Assembly: GCA_014381785.1 (NCBI GenBank)
Contig: JACNKZ010000044.1
Coordinates: forward strand, 1-64,000
Direction of reading: 5' to 3'
DNA length: 64,000 nt
Origin: Kiritimatiellota bacterium
GTDB lineage: Bacteria; Verrucomicrobiota; Kiritimatiellia; Kiritimatiellales; Tichowtungiaceae
Below, one piece after another: positions 29,090-36,972 of the stretch. The notes under the pieces are model-generated. The model was not told the DNA's origin and did no database searches. It worked only from the letters and a program-made list of their open reading frames with translations. The translations under genes were made by a program, and so were the position numbers. How positions within the stretch are numbered: position 1 is the stretch's first letter; the number at the start of each line of letters is the position of its first letter.

Positions 29090-29229
29090 TTCTCTAAATT
29101 CCTTATCACTTGAGGTTTCCCCAAAGGCGCAGAGAGTAAACCACCCCGCCCGACGGGTCAAGCCACGGCGTGGATACAAGACAATCCATACACAATCTGC
29201 CAAATTACGTACTGGATCGAAAAAGAAAT

Positions 29230-29254
29230 AAAAAATCCCGTCCGCCGGACAGGA
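29230..29254 (-). terminator. Terminator of secreted protein copy A
   Basis: On the minus strand, CCTGTCC-GGC-GGACGGG then ATTTTTT. Equivalent hairpins with T-runs end copies B (about 30205-30228) and C (about 31144-31167). Confidence 0.75.
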
Positions 29255-29989
29255 TTATCTGCTGACTTGGAGACGGTAATATACACGGGAATTACCAGTC
29301 GGAAGTCCCAACTCAATCGTCTTTTTATGGTCTTCGGTCAGCCCTTCAGCGATGACCGTCCATTCGCTGGACAGAAGATCAGTACAGGCTTCAACCGCAT
29401 AAGTGCAGCCCGGCTGAGCATCCCAACTCACGTAGTCAATCGTCGGGTCGGAATTTTTAACGGAACCTTTACCGTGACTTGTAGTTAACTCTAAAACAAG
29501 AGAGGAAGCGGCGTCATCCGGATCTGTAAGGGCCAGAAGTTCGTCGCCGTTGGTCATTCCATCATTATCAGAATCTTCCAATGCCCATGCGCGCCAAGCC
29601 TTATATACCTTCCCCCAATTTAAAGACTCAAGCCTGTCAGACTCGACATGGGAAAGAACCTCTGTCAAAAAATCCGGGTTGTCGCTGAGCCAATTGATGA
29701 TCTCGTCAGCCTCATACTCACCTAGGTTTATGCCCGAAGCGAACTCTGGATTGCTCTTCACATTTGTCTTCAGGAACTGTTTAAGAGAGTCCGTGAGTGT
29801 TTTCTGTGTCGCCTGCTCAGAGTTTCCGGGCTGGCCCGCTGTATCAGATTTAGCTGTCCAGTTTCCTGCAGAATTCTGACTGTTTGTGTTCGCGCCAGTC
29901 GCCATTGAAACAGATGCCGTTGTCTGGAGCAGCAACGCGACGAGCGCCACTTTCCATTTTAACGATGAACTTTTTGTTAACTGTTTCAT
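29255..29989 (-). CDS. Secreted thrombospondin-3-repeat protein, tandem copy A
   Basis: 244 residues. Signal peptide MKQLTKSSSLKWKVALVALL with cleavage near TASVSMA. A helical central domain (KTNVKSNPEFASGINLGEY, DEIINWLSDNPDFL) is followed by one calcium-binding type-3 repeat, DSDNDGMTNGDELLALTDPDD, and a C-terminal beta domain (CTYAVEACTDLLSSEWTVI) often seen in exported proteins of this group. No PEP-CTERM anchor. The most diverged of three copies at the C-terminus. Starts 16 bases after a GGCAC-N5-GTGCT element. Function unknown; may bind polysaccharide or cell surface. Confidence 0.72.
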   Translation of the reverse strand: MKQLTKSSSLKWKVALVALLLQTTASVSMATGANTNSQNSAGNWTAKSDTAGQPGNSEQATQKTLTDSLKQFLKTNVKSNPEFASGINLGEYEADEIINWLSDNPDFLTEVLSHVESDRLESLNWGKVYKAWRAWALEDSDNDGMTNGDELLALTDPDDAASSLVLELTTSHGKGSVKNSDPTIDYVSWDAQPGCTYAVEACTDLLSSEWTVIAEGLTEDHKKTIELGLPTGNSRVYYRLQVSR

Positions 29990-30004
29990 TATGGTCCCAT
30001 AGAA

Positions 30005-30020
30005 AGCACGAGGTGTGCCA
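30005..30020 (-). promoter_or_regulatory. GGCAC-N5-GTGCT element, copy A
   Basis: Minus strand TGGCACACCTCGTGCT. Doublet spacing fits sigma-54 (-24/-12). Predicted transcription start is only about 5 bases before the ATG, which would leave an almost leaderless mRNA, so an operator (GCAC-N5-GTGC) is equally possible. Confidence 0.45.
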
Positions 30021-30229
30021 TCGCTTGAAAAACGGTTATTTCCTAAGGAAATGGCTGTTTTCAAAATCGGCCGGCTCGGCAGTGGCGGTAAAAAGTACAG
30101 GTGGCGCATTTCAACACAGTAAAAATTGCATGCCCGTTGCCGTTGATCTGCCGCATTACATTCAGTTAGCTAAATGATTGGAGGGGCAGATAAATGGAAA
30201 AAGTAAAAAAGCCCGTCCGCCGAACAGGA

Positions 30230-30928
30230 CTACCTGCTGACGTTGACACGGTAGTATGCACGGGATTTAGTTGCCGGAAGTTTCCACTCGATCACCTGAT
30301 CTCCGGTCAGCCCTTCAGCGAGGGTCGTCCATTCGCCGGACATAAGATCATCACAACCTTCAACCGCATAGGTGCAGCCGGACTGAGCATCCCAGCTCAA
30401 AAGGTCAGCCCCGTCGGTTTTGACTAATTTTAAGGTAACACTGGACGTGTTATCATCTGGATCCGTAAGCGCGAAAAGTTCGTCGCCATTGGTCATTCCA
30501 TCATTATCAGAATCCTCCAACGCCCATTCGCGCCATCCCTCATAGGCCTGCCACCAATCTAACGTATCAAGATTTCCAGATGCGACATGCGACAGAAACT
30601 CAGGTAGAAAATCCGGCTTGTTGCCAATCCAGTTGATTATCTCGTCAACCTCATACTCACCCAGATTGATACCCGAAGCGAATTCAGGATTATTGCGTAC
30701 GTTTTTATCCAGGAAGCGTTCAAGAGACTTCGCGATTGCTTTCCTTAGCGCCTGCTCAGAGTTTCCGGGCTGTCCCACTTTATCAGTTTGGGCTGTCCAG
30801 TTCTGTGCAGAGTTCAGAGTGTTGGTGTTGGCGCCAGCGGCCATTGAAACAGATGCCGTTGTCTGGAGCAGCAACGCGACGAGCGCCACTTTCCATTTTA
30901 ACGATGAACTTTTTGTTAACTGTTTCAT
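30230..30928 (-). CDS. Secreted thrombospondin-3-repeat protein, tandem copy B
   Basis: 232 residues with the same layout as copy A: signal peptide, helical domain (NVRNNPEFASGINLGEYEVD), type-3 repeat DSDNDGMTNGDELFALTDPDD and beta domain. Its signal-peptide half matches copy A and its last 60 or so residues match copy C exactly, so it looks like a mosaic made by unequal crossing-over or gene conversion. The central domain has the most substitutions, which may point to selection for variation there. Confidence 0.72.
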   Translation of the reverse strand: MKQLTKSSSLKWKVALVALLLQTTASVSMAAGANTNTLNSAQNWTAQTDKVGQPGNSEQALRKAIAKSLERFLDKNVRNNPEFASGINLGEYEVDEIINWIGNKPDFLPEFLSHVASGNLDTLDWWQAYEGWREWALEDSDNDGMTNGDELFALTDPDDNTSSVTLKLVKTDGADLLSWDAQSGCTYAVEGCDDLMSGEWTTLAEGLTGDQVIEWKLPATKSRAYYRVNVSR

Positions 30929-30943
30929 TATGGTCCCATAGAA

Positions 30944-30959
30944 AGCACGAGGTGTGCCA
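30944..30959 (-). promoter_or_regulatory. GGCAC-N5-GTGCT element, copy B
   Basis: Same 16 bases as copy A, at the same distance (16 bases) from the ATG. Confidence 0.45.
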
Positions 30960-31168
30960 TCGCTTGAAAAACGGTTATTTCCTAAGGAAATGGCTGTTTT
31001 CAAAATCGGCCGGCTCGGCAGTGGCGGTAAAAAGTACAGGTGGCGCATTTCAACACAGTAAAAATTGCATGCCCGTTGCCGTTGATCTGCCGCATTACAT
31101 TCAGTTAGCTAAATGATTGGAGGGGCAGATAAATGGAAAAAGTAAAAAAGCCCGTCCGCCGAACAGGA

Positions 31169-31903
31169 CTACCTGCTGACGTTGACACGGTAGTATGCAC
31201 GGGATTTAGTTGCCGGAAGTTTCCACTCGATCACCTGATCTCCGGTCAGCCCTTCAGCGAGGGTCGTCCATTCGCCGGACATAAGATCATCACAACCTTC
31301 AACCGCATAGGTGCAGCCGGACTGAGCATCCCAGCTCAAAAGGTCAGCCCCGTCGGTTTTGACTAATTTTAAGATGACACTGGACGTGTCATCAGCCGGA
31401 TCTGTAAGGGCCAGAAGTTCGTCGCCATTGGTCATTCCGTCGCCATCCGAATCTTCCAATGCCCATTCGCGCCATCCCTTATATACCGGCCACCAATCTA
31501 AAGACTCAAACTTGTCTAAAGACTCAAGCTTACCAGACACGACAATGGCAAGTAGCTCTGATAAAAAATCCGGCTTATTGCCGAGCCAATTGATGATCTC
31601 GTCAGTCTCATACTCACCTAGATTTATACCCGACGCGAACTCTGGATTGTTCCTCACGTCTGTATCCAGGAACTGTTCAATAGCCCTCGCTATTGCACTC
31701 TTTATGACCTGCTCAGAGTTTCCGGGCTGTCCTGCGTTATCTGAAGGAGAAGAAGAATCGTCTTGGGCTGCCCAGTTCTGTGCGGAATTCTGACTGGTTG
31801 TGTTGGCGCCAGCCGCCATTGAAACAGATGCCGTTGCATGAATCAGCAACGCTACTAGCGCCACTTTCCATTTTAACGATGAACTTTTTGTTAACTGTTT
31901 CAT
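31169..31903 (-). CDS. Secreted thrombospondin-3-repeat protein, tandem copy C
   Basis: 244 residues. Signal peptide differs slightly (LIHATASVSMAAGANTT). After it comes a longer linker than in B (AQDDSSSPSDNAGQPGN) and a small in-frame duplication, KLESLDKFESLDWW. Type-3 repeat DSDGDGMTNGDELLALTDPAD. It is the copy next to the response regulator and therefore the probable ancestor of the array; the regulator gene is transcribed away from it. Confidence 0.72.
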   Translation of the reverse strand: MKQLTKSSSLKWKVALVALLIHATASVSMAAGANTTSQNSAQNWAAQDDSSSPSDNAGQPGNSEQVIKSAIARAIEQFLDTDVRNNPEFASGINLGEYETDEIINWLGNKPDFLSELLAIVVSGKLESLDKFESLDWWPVYKGWREWALEDSDGDGMTNGDELLALTDPADDTSSVILKLVKTDGADLLSWDAQSGCTYAVEGCDDLMSGEWTTLAEGLTGDQVIEWKLPATKSRAYYRVNVSR

Positions 31904-31918
31904 TATGGGTCCACAGAG

Positions 31919-31934
31919 AGCACTAGGCGTGCCG
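31919..31934 (-). promoter_or_regulatory. GGCAC-N5-GTGCT element, copy C
   Basis: Minus strand CGGCACGCCTAGTGCT. It differs from copies A and B at four of 16 positions but keeps both doublets and the inverted repeat GCAC...GTGC, as expected for a conserved site. Confidence 0.45.
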
Positions 31935-31999
31935 CTGGATAAAAACTGGGTAATTCATAAGGAAACAGCTACTTTCCAAATCGAACGCCTTGACGCTGA

Positions 32000-32037
32000 C
32001 AGTAAAAAATACTGACAACGTATTTTACACAGTAAAA
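32000..32037. promoter_or_regulatory. Two short palindromes between copy C and the regulator
   Basis: CAGTAAAAAATACTG (32000-32014) and TTTTACACAGTAAAA (32023-32037). Related but imperfect versions exist in the A-B and B-C spacers (CGGTAAAAAGTACAG). At 65-120 bases upstream of the GGCAC element they are well placed as enhancer sites for the adjacent NtrC-type protein. Confidence 0.35.
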
Positions 32038-32108
32038 ATTGCATACCCGTTGCGGTTGATCTACTGTATTACCTACATTCAGTTGGCTACATGTTGGAGG
32101 GGCAGATA

Positions 32109-33452
32109 ATGAAAAAAGGAAAAATACTCGTTGTCGATGATGACCACCTCATCACCACTATGGTAGAAAAAGTACTCTCCGCTGCCGGAATGCACGTCGT
32201 TTCATGCGGCGATTGCGAAAGCGCACTGACAACGATTAATGAATCGTTCTCGGCCGTACTGATGGATCTAAGTCTGCCGCGGATGGATGGCATTCTGGGC
32301 ATTATGGCAATAAAGGATCAATTCCCAGACATGCCTTGTCTGGTTATCTCCGCTGAAGAGGATGTGCGCAGAGCGGTTGCCTCGATGAGTGCCGGCGCAA
32401 GCGACTATCTGCGAAAACCAATCGACCATGAAGAACTGGTCATGCGGGTCCATCACGCGATTGAAACCGTAAGGGCCAGTATTGAAAACCAAGTTTTCCG
32501 GAATTCAATGAATCAGTCCGATGCAGAAGAAAGCTGGATCGGGGTCTCACCGAAAAGCTTACATGTCCTGGAGAGAGCACGACAGATTGCCAACTCTGAC
32601 GCCACCGTACTCATCACGGGAGAGACCGGAACCGGCAAATCCCTCCTCGCCCGCTATATCCACTCGATCAGTGCCCTATCCGACAAACCGTTTGTGTCGG
32701 CCAGTATCGCCTCTCTTCCCGCCAACCTCATTGAATCCGAGCTGTTTGGTCATGAAAAAGGAGCCTTTACCGGTGCTGCCTGCGAGAAACCAGGGCGCGT
32801 TGAGATTGCCAAAGATGGAACGATTTTTATGGACGAAATCGGCGAGATGCCGCTTTCGCTTCAACCGAAAATCCTGCGAGTTCTTCAGGAGCGCGAATTC
32901 GAACGCGTCGGCGGCACCCAAACCCATAAAATGTCGGCACGTGTAATCGCCTGCACCAACCGCGACCTGCGCCGGATGTGTGAAACCGGCAGATTCCGTC
33001 AGGACCTGTACTTCCGAGTCAGCGTACTGCCGATCGAAATTCCGCCGTTACGTGAACGTCCGGATGATATCGAAGCGCTGATCGACCGCTTTATCGCACA
33101 CCTTTCAGCAAAAACCGGTCAGGGTAAATCACTGACCCCGGACGCGCGCAATGCGCTGCTTAAATATCATTGGCCGGGCAATGTGCGCGAGCTTCAAAAC
33201 GTGCTTGAGTGTGCATTCACACTTTCACCCGGAGCATCCATTCCGTCCAACCAACTCAACTTTCTGTTTGACTCTCCCGCCGAGATCGTTGCCTCCACAT
33301 CGCTGGCCGGCAGGACGTTGGCCGAAATTGAAAAGCTGGCAATCGAACAGACACTCGACTCGTGTGACGGCAACAAGGCCCATGCCGCCCGCACTCTTGG
33401 CATCAGCGAAAAAAGCATCTACAACAAAATGTCCCGGGCCGGATTGCGATAA
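32109..33452 (+). CDS. NtrC-family sigma-54-dependent response regulator
   Basis: 447 residues. Receiver domain 1-125 with the acidic pocket DDD (10-12), phospho-acceptor Asp53 and Lys103. The AAA+ domain has Walker A GETGTGKS (171-178), the sigma-54 contact loop GAFTGA (218-223) and Walker B TIFMDE (238-243). The end is a Fis-type helix-turn-helix (ARTLGISEKSIYNKMSRAGL). It binds enhancers and uses ATP to open sigma-54 promoters. No histidine kinase is adjacent. It is divergent from the secreted-protein array, and its start region is partly duplicated within that array, so it likely controls those genes. GGAGGGG precedes the ATG. Confidence 0.93.
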   Translation: MKKGKILVVDDDHLITTMVEKVLSAAGMHVVSCGDCESALTTINESFSAVLMDLSLPRMDGILGIMAIKDQFPDMPCLVISAEEDVRRAVASMSAGASDYLRKPIDHEELVMRVHHAIETVRASIENQVFRNSMNQSDAEESWIGVSPKSLHVLERARQIANSDATVLITGETGTGKSLLARYIHSISALSDKPFVSASIASLPANLIESELFGHEKGAFTGAACEKPGRVEIAKDGTIFMDEIGEMPLSLQPKILRVLQEREFERVGGTQTHKMSARVIACTNRDLRRMCETGRFRQDLYFRVSVLPIEIPPLRERPDDIEALIDRFIAHLSAKTGQGKSLTPDARNALLKYHWPGNVRELQNVLECAFTLSPGASIPSNQLNFLFDSPAEIVASTSLAGRTLAEIEKLAIEQTLDSCDGNKAHAARTLGISEKSIYNKMSRAGLR

Positions 33453-33468
33453 CCCCTCACGACTGCAT

Positions 33469-33505
33469 AAAAAAGCGCCCTCCGAAATTTCGGAGAGCGC
33501 TTTTC
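33469..33505 (+). terminator. Terminator after the response regulator
   Basis: AAAAGCGC-C-CTCCGAAA / TTTCGGAG-A-GCGCTTTT, a long stem with one mismatch, ending in TTTT. Confidence 0.8.
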
Positions 33506-33510
33506 GTGTT

Positions 33511-33703
33511 TTCCAAGGCTTGGAACCCTTAAGCGGGTGCAGCCTCAGCCTGCTTCTAACCATTTGGAAGAAACCTCTGAAAAACTTCCAACCATTGGAA
33601 AATATCTGCACGCGTCTATGCACTGGACAAAAAAGGCGCCCCGCCGAGGCGGAGCGCTTTCATATTTTCCAATGGTTGGAAGAATTTCTTCCAAACCTTG
33701 AAA
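33511..33703. repeat. Five TTCCAA palindromes between convergent genes
   Basis: Exact at 33511-33525 (GGC), 33586-33600 (CCA) and 33667-33681 (TGG); decayed at 33554-33569 and 33689-33703. A GGGTGCAGCCTCAGCCTGC unit (33535-33553) follows the first. The last copy ends two bases from the pckG stop codon. The copies lie between and around the two terminators, so they are not the terminators themselves. Confidence 0.88.
33627..33660 (-). terminator. Terminator of pckG
   Basis: On the minus strand GCGCTCCGCC-TC-GGCGGGGCGC with one mismatch, followed by CTTTTTTG. Confidence 0.75.
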
Positions 33704-33704
33704 A

Positions 33705-35516
33705 CTAGGCTTTCAGACGAGCTTCGAGCTTACCGAGCTGTTCCGTCATCTTCGCCGGGAGTTTGTCGCCGAACTTAGCGAGGTACTCTTTGGCGTTTTC
33801 AACGGTTTTCAAGAAGGCTGCGTTGTCAACTTTCATCAACTCAGCCCAATCTTCATCGGAGACGTCGAGACCTTCGAAGGAGAAGTCCTCTTTCTTCGGC
33901 ATCATACCAATCGGCGTTTCGTTGGCGCCGACTTTGCCTTCGACGCGGTCGCACATCCATTTAAGGACGCGGGAGTTTTCGCCGAAGCCAGGCCACAGCC
34001 ATTTGCCGTCATCCGTTTTACGGAACCAGTTCACGTAGAAACATTTCGGAGCTTTGTCGCCGAGCATTTCACCCATGTCGAACCAGTGCTGCATGTAGTC
34101 GCCGGCGTGGTAGCCGATGAACGGAGTCATGGCGAAGGGATCGAAACGAAGCTTCGCGCCAACGTCGAGGGCGGCGGCGGTCGGCTCGGAAGAAGCGGTT
34201 GCACCCATGTAGACACCCTGCTCGAAGTCGAAGGCTTCGTGAACGAGCGGCATAACGGACGTGCGTTTTCCACCGAATACGAAGATATCGATCGGAACAC
34301 CGGCCGGATCTTCCCAGTCGGGACAGATCACCGGACAATGGTCGGCACGCGCGGTGAAGCGGCTGTTCGGGTGAGCGCCAAGGATCTTTTTGCCGTCAGC
34401 GTCTTTCATGCCCGGTTTCCACGGGTTGTTTTTCCAGTCGGTTCCGCCTTCGCACTCAACGCCCATGTCTTCCCACCAGACGTCTTTGTCTTCGGTGACA
34501 ACCACATTGGTGAAGATCGCGTCGCGGGCGCAGCTGGCGAGAGCCATCGGATTGGAGTACTCAGCGGTACCCGGGGCCACACCGAAGAATCCGGCTTCCG
34601 GATTAATCGCGTAAAGGCGTCCGTCTGCGCCGGGTTTCATCCAGGCGATATCGTCACCGATGGTTTCCACTTTCCAGCCCGGCACGGTGGACTGAAGCAT
34701 GGCCAGATTGGTTTTACCACAGGCAGACGGGAACGCCGCTGCGATGTGGAATTTTTTGCCTTCCGGGTTGGTAAAACGGAGGATGAGCATGTGCTCAGCC
34801 ATCCAGCCTTCGCGGCCGGCCATTGCGGAAGCAATACGCAGGGCGAGACATTTTTTGCCGAGCAGCGCGTTTCCGCCGTAACCGGAACCGAAGGACCAGA
34901 TCAGGTTTTCTTCCGGGAAATGAGCAATGTATTTCTTTTCGATTGGAGCGCAAGGCCAGCGAACATCTTCCTGACCGGGCTCGAGCGGAGCGCCAACTGA
35001 ATGCAGGCAAGGGATAAAGTCGTCTTCTTTTTCGATCAGACGCAGCACGTCAGTGGTGACGCGGGTCATGATGTGCATATTACAGACAACGTAACCAGAG
35101 TCCGTGATTTCGATGGCGTTTTTAGCGATCGGAGAACCAACCGGGCCCATGGAAAACGGAATGACGTACATCGTGCGGCCCTTCATGCAGCCGGCGTACA
35201 GACCTTTCATGGTCTCTTTGAGTTCATTCGGATCAATCCAGTTGTTGGTCGGTCCGGCATCTTCTTCTTTTACAGAAGCGATGTAGGTGCGGTTCTCGAC
35301 TCGAGCCACGTCAGATGGGTCGGAGTTGAATGCAAAACTGTTCGGACGTTTTTCTTCATTCAGTTTAATTGCAGCGCCGCTTTCGACCATTTCGACCATC
35401 AGGCGATCATATTCTTCGGTCGATCCGTCACACCAAACCACCTGGTCCGGGGTACACATCGCTTTTACTTCTTCTACCCAAGCGAGCAGCTTGGCGTTTG
35501 TTGTAGGTGCACTCAT
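33705..35516 (-). CDS. pckG: Phosphoenolpyruvate carboxykinase (GTP)
   Basis: 603 residues, the usual size. The GTP P-loop [17 protein letters not shown], metal ligands in [20 protein letters not shown] and the GTP-type motif [19 protein letters not shown] identify it. It interconverts oxaloacetate and PEP; in anaerobes it often runs towards oxaloacetate for succinate formation. Single gene with its own terminator. GGAGGAAAGCAAC precedes the ATG. Confidence 0.96.
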   Translation of the reverse strand: MSAPTTNAKLLAWVEEVKAMCTPDQVVWCDGSTEEYDRLMVEMVESGAAIKLNEEKRPNSFAFNSDPSDVARVENRTYIASVKEEDAGPTNNWIDPNELKETMKGLYAGCMKGRTMYVIPFSMGPVGSPIAKNAIEITDSGYVVCNMHIMTRVTTDVLRLIEKEDDFIPCLHSVGAPLEPGQEDVRWPCAPIEKKYIAHFPEENLIWSFGSGYGGNALLGKKCLALRIASAMAGREGWMAEHMLILRFTNPEGKKFHIAAAFPSACGKTNLAMLQSTVPGWKVETIGDDIAWMKPGADGRLYAINPEAGFFGVAPGTAEYSNPMALASCARDAIFTNVVVTEDKDVWWEDMGVECEGGTDWKNNPWKPGMKDADGKKILGAHPNSRFTARADHCPVICPDWEDPAGVPIDIFVFGGKRTSVMPLVHEAFDFEQGVYMGATASSEPTAAALDVGAKLRFDPFAMTPFIGYHAGDYMQHWFDMGEMLGDKAPKCFYVNWFRKTDDGKWLWPGFGENSRVLKWMCDRVEGKVGANETPIGMMPKKEDFSFEGLDVSDEDWAELMKVDNAAFLKTVENAKEYLAKFGDKLPAKMTEQLGKLEARLKA

Positions 35517-35704
35517 GTTGCTTTCCTCCTGTTAAGTTACTTATTCTGAAATCCGGTTAAATTGTGGGGTAAAATGGAGAAACAGACCGGCCATGTCAAC
35601 CCATGAACGGTTAAAATTATGAGCGCGCGGGTTACATTTGTGTTATTCTAACCTGCACTCAACTCAAAGCACCCAATGTTAGAGGCGTAACAACCGATTT
35701 GTTC

Positions 35705-36349
35705 TCAAACAACTTGAGATTTGCCATTACGTCGTAGAAGCCACGCGCCAAATCCGCCGAGACCGAAAAGAAGAATCGTGGCTGGCTCGGGAACAACAGT
35801 AAAACTTGATGAAATAAAATCCACACCGAAGCTTTCAAACACTCCTGACGCCGGATCCTCATTTCCACCAATGCCCACAATCCGAATTTCAGCAGAATTG
35901 TCAAATGATGACCAGTCTGTTCCCCAAACGAAAACCCCTGCATCCAAGGTCTCTCGGAAATCAACCATAGAACCATTGGACCACATTTCCACCCGGAAAA
36001 CATCCGGCCCATTACCACCACCTAGTACAGAAAACCAGATGCCATTCATTGTCATCGTGTTGTCCGAATTTCCATCCAAAAGAGAAAAGCTAAAATAATC
36101 TCCACTCTGATAACTATCCATCCAAAGAGTGTTCCAAGTATCTACATGAAATACATTGCCTGAAGATAGGTTAAGATCACTGACATAAGGTAGTCCAGAT
36201 GGAGCTGGTAATGTTCCTCCTGGCCCTGATAATTGGGGAGTTAGGGTTGCATCATAGCCAACATTAAATGTTTCCCCAAACAACAGGCCTGCAAAGAACA
36301 CAGTAAGAAACAGGGCGACTTTGACCGAAATCAATTGAAAGGTAACCAT
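35705..36349 (-). CDS. PEP-CTERM protein 1
   Basis: 214 residues. Signal peptide VTFQLISVKVALFLTVFFAG. The body is beta-rich (FHVDTWNTLWMDSYQSGDYF, MTMNGIWFSVLGG). C-terminal sorting signal: VPEPATILLFGLGGFGAWLL followed by RRNGKSQVV, the PEP-CTERM pattern recognised by an exosortase. The start is the ATG with AGGAAG nine bases before it, overlapping the end of the upstream gene. Last gene of the operon. Likely exported and anchored or released with exopolysaccharide. No exosortase in the window. Confidence 0.8.
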   Translation of the reverse strand: MVTFQLISVKVALFLTVFFAGLLFGETFNVGYDATLTPQLSGPGGTLPAPSGLPYVSDLNLSSGNVFHVDTWNTLWMDSYQSGDYFSFSLLDGNSDNTMTMNGIWFSVLGGGNGPDVFRVEMWSNGSMVDFRETLDAGVFVWGTDWSSFDNSAEIRIVGIGGNEDPASGVFESFGVDFISSSFTVVPEPATILLFGLGGFGAWLLRRNGKSQVV

Positions 36350-36353
36350 ATCA

Positions 36354-36941
36354 TTAAACTTCCTGTTGCTTTCGTTGGCGACGCAAAAGCCACGCGCCAA
36401 ACCCGCCAAGACCGAAAAGAAGAACTGTTGCTGGCTCGGGAACTTGCGTGTAAGTCCCTACTATAACGCCTCCACCCAATGCTGTAGCACTGTCAGACAC
36501 AACCAGTCCAGACGCAGTATACGTTAGAGAAACCCAACCGTAGTAATCATCGTTATCTGGAGAGTCCCAGCTATTATCTTCCCAATAGGCGAAATATTTA
36601 GTTTCATTCAGTGAAAAGTTTTGAATGCTAAAAGAGGGATCGATTCCATTGTTTGAAACTAAAGGTGTTTGGGAATTGGCATATTGAGGAGTAAATTCTA
36701 ATCCTTCAGATGCGGAATATAACCCATATTCATAAGCAATAAGATAATAGCTGAAATTATAAGTCCCTCCCCCCATGTCAGACACCTGAACACCTAGACC
36801 TCCTGTAGAAATAAGCATGTCCGAATCGGCATCCCAACTTATCAACTCTGCATCGGCAACAATTATATCGGCGATACATGAAGAAGAAAAGATTTTGAAG
36901 GTCAGTACCAAAAAACAAATAGCACATATTTTCCAGTTCAT
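36354..36941 (-). CDS. PEP-CTERM protein 2
   Basis: 195 residues. Signal peptide (MNWKICAICFLVLTFKIFSS), a compact beta domain with GLGVQVSDMGGGTYNFSYYL and FAYWEDNSWDSPDNDDYYGW, then VPEPATVLLFGLGGFGAWLL and a basic tail RRQRKQQEV. The anchor is almost identical to that of PEP-CTERM protein 1 although the bodies differ, so the C-terminus is under strong constraint or was copied. It starts 31 bases after the large protease gene stops. Confidence 0.82.
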   Translation of the reverse strand: MNWKICAICFLVLTFKIFSSSCIADIIVADAELISWDADSDMLISTGGLGVQVSDMGGGTYNFSYYLIAYEYGLYSASEGLEFTPQYANSQTPLVSNNGIDPSFSIQNFSLNETKYFAYWEDNSWDSPDNDDYYGWVSLTYTASGLVVSDSATALGGGVIVGTYTQVPEPATVLLFGLGGFGAWLLRRQRKQQEV

Positions 36942-36972
36942 ATATTACCTCTCATAACTTTAGGTTTAGCCG

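Larger units (their letters stand above)
29902..31373. repeat. Tandem duplication with about 530 bp nearly identical
   Basis: By eye 29902-30434 and 30841-31373 match at every position checked (offset 939). Each unit covers a signal-peptide end, the shared upstream region, a ribosome-binding site and start codon pointing the other way, and the 3' half of the next gene copy. A third, more diverged unit runs up to the regulator start at 32109. Confidence 0.88.

Noticed and set aside
30194-30427. Plus-strand open frame MEKVKKPVRRTG, repeated at 31133-31366
   Set aside because: It starts from a duplicated copy of the response-regulator start and then runs antisense through the secreted-protein gene. 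It is a vestige of the duplication, not a gene.
29255-31903. PEP-CTERM anchor on the triplicated secreted proteins
   Set aside because: They end VYYRLQVSR or AYYRVNVSR with no PEP motif or membrane helix.
33586-33681. TTCCAA palindromes as Rho-independent terminators
   Set aside because: Six-base arms with a three-base loop are too weak, and many copies sit within coding regions; separate strong terminators exist nearby.
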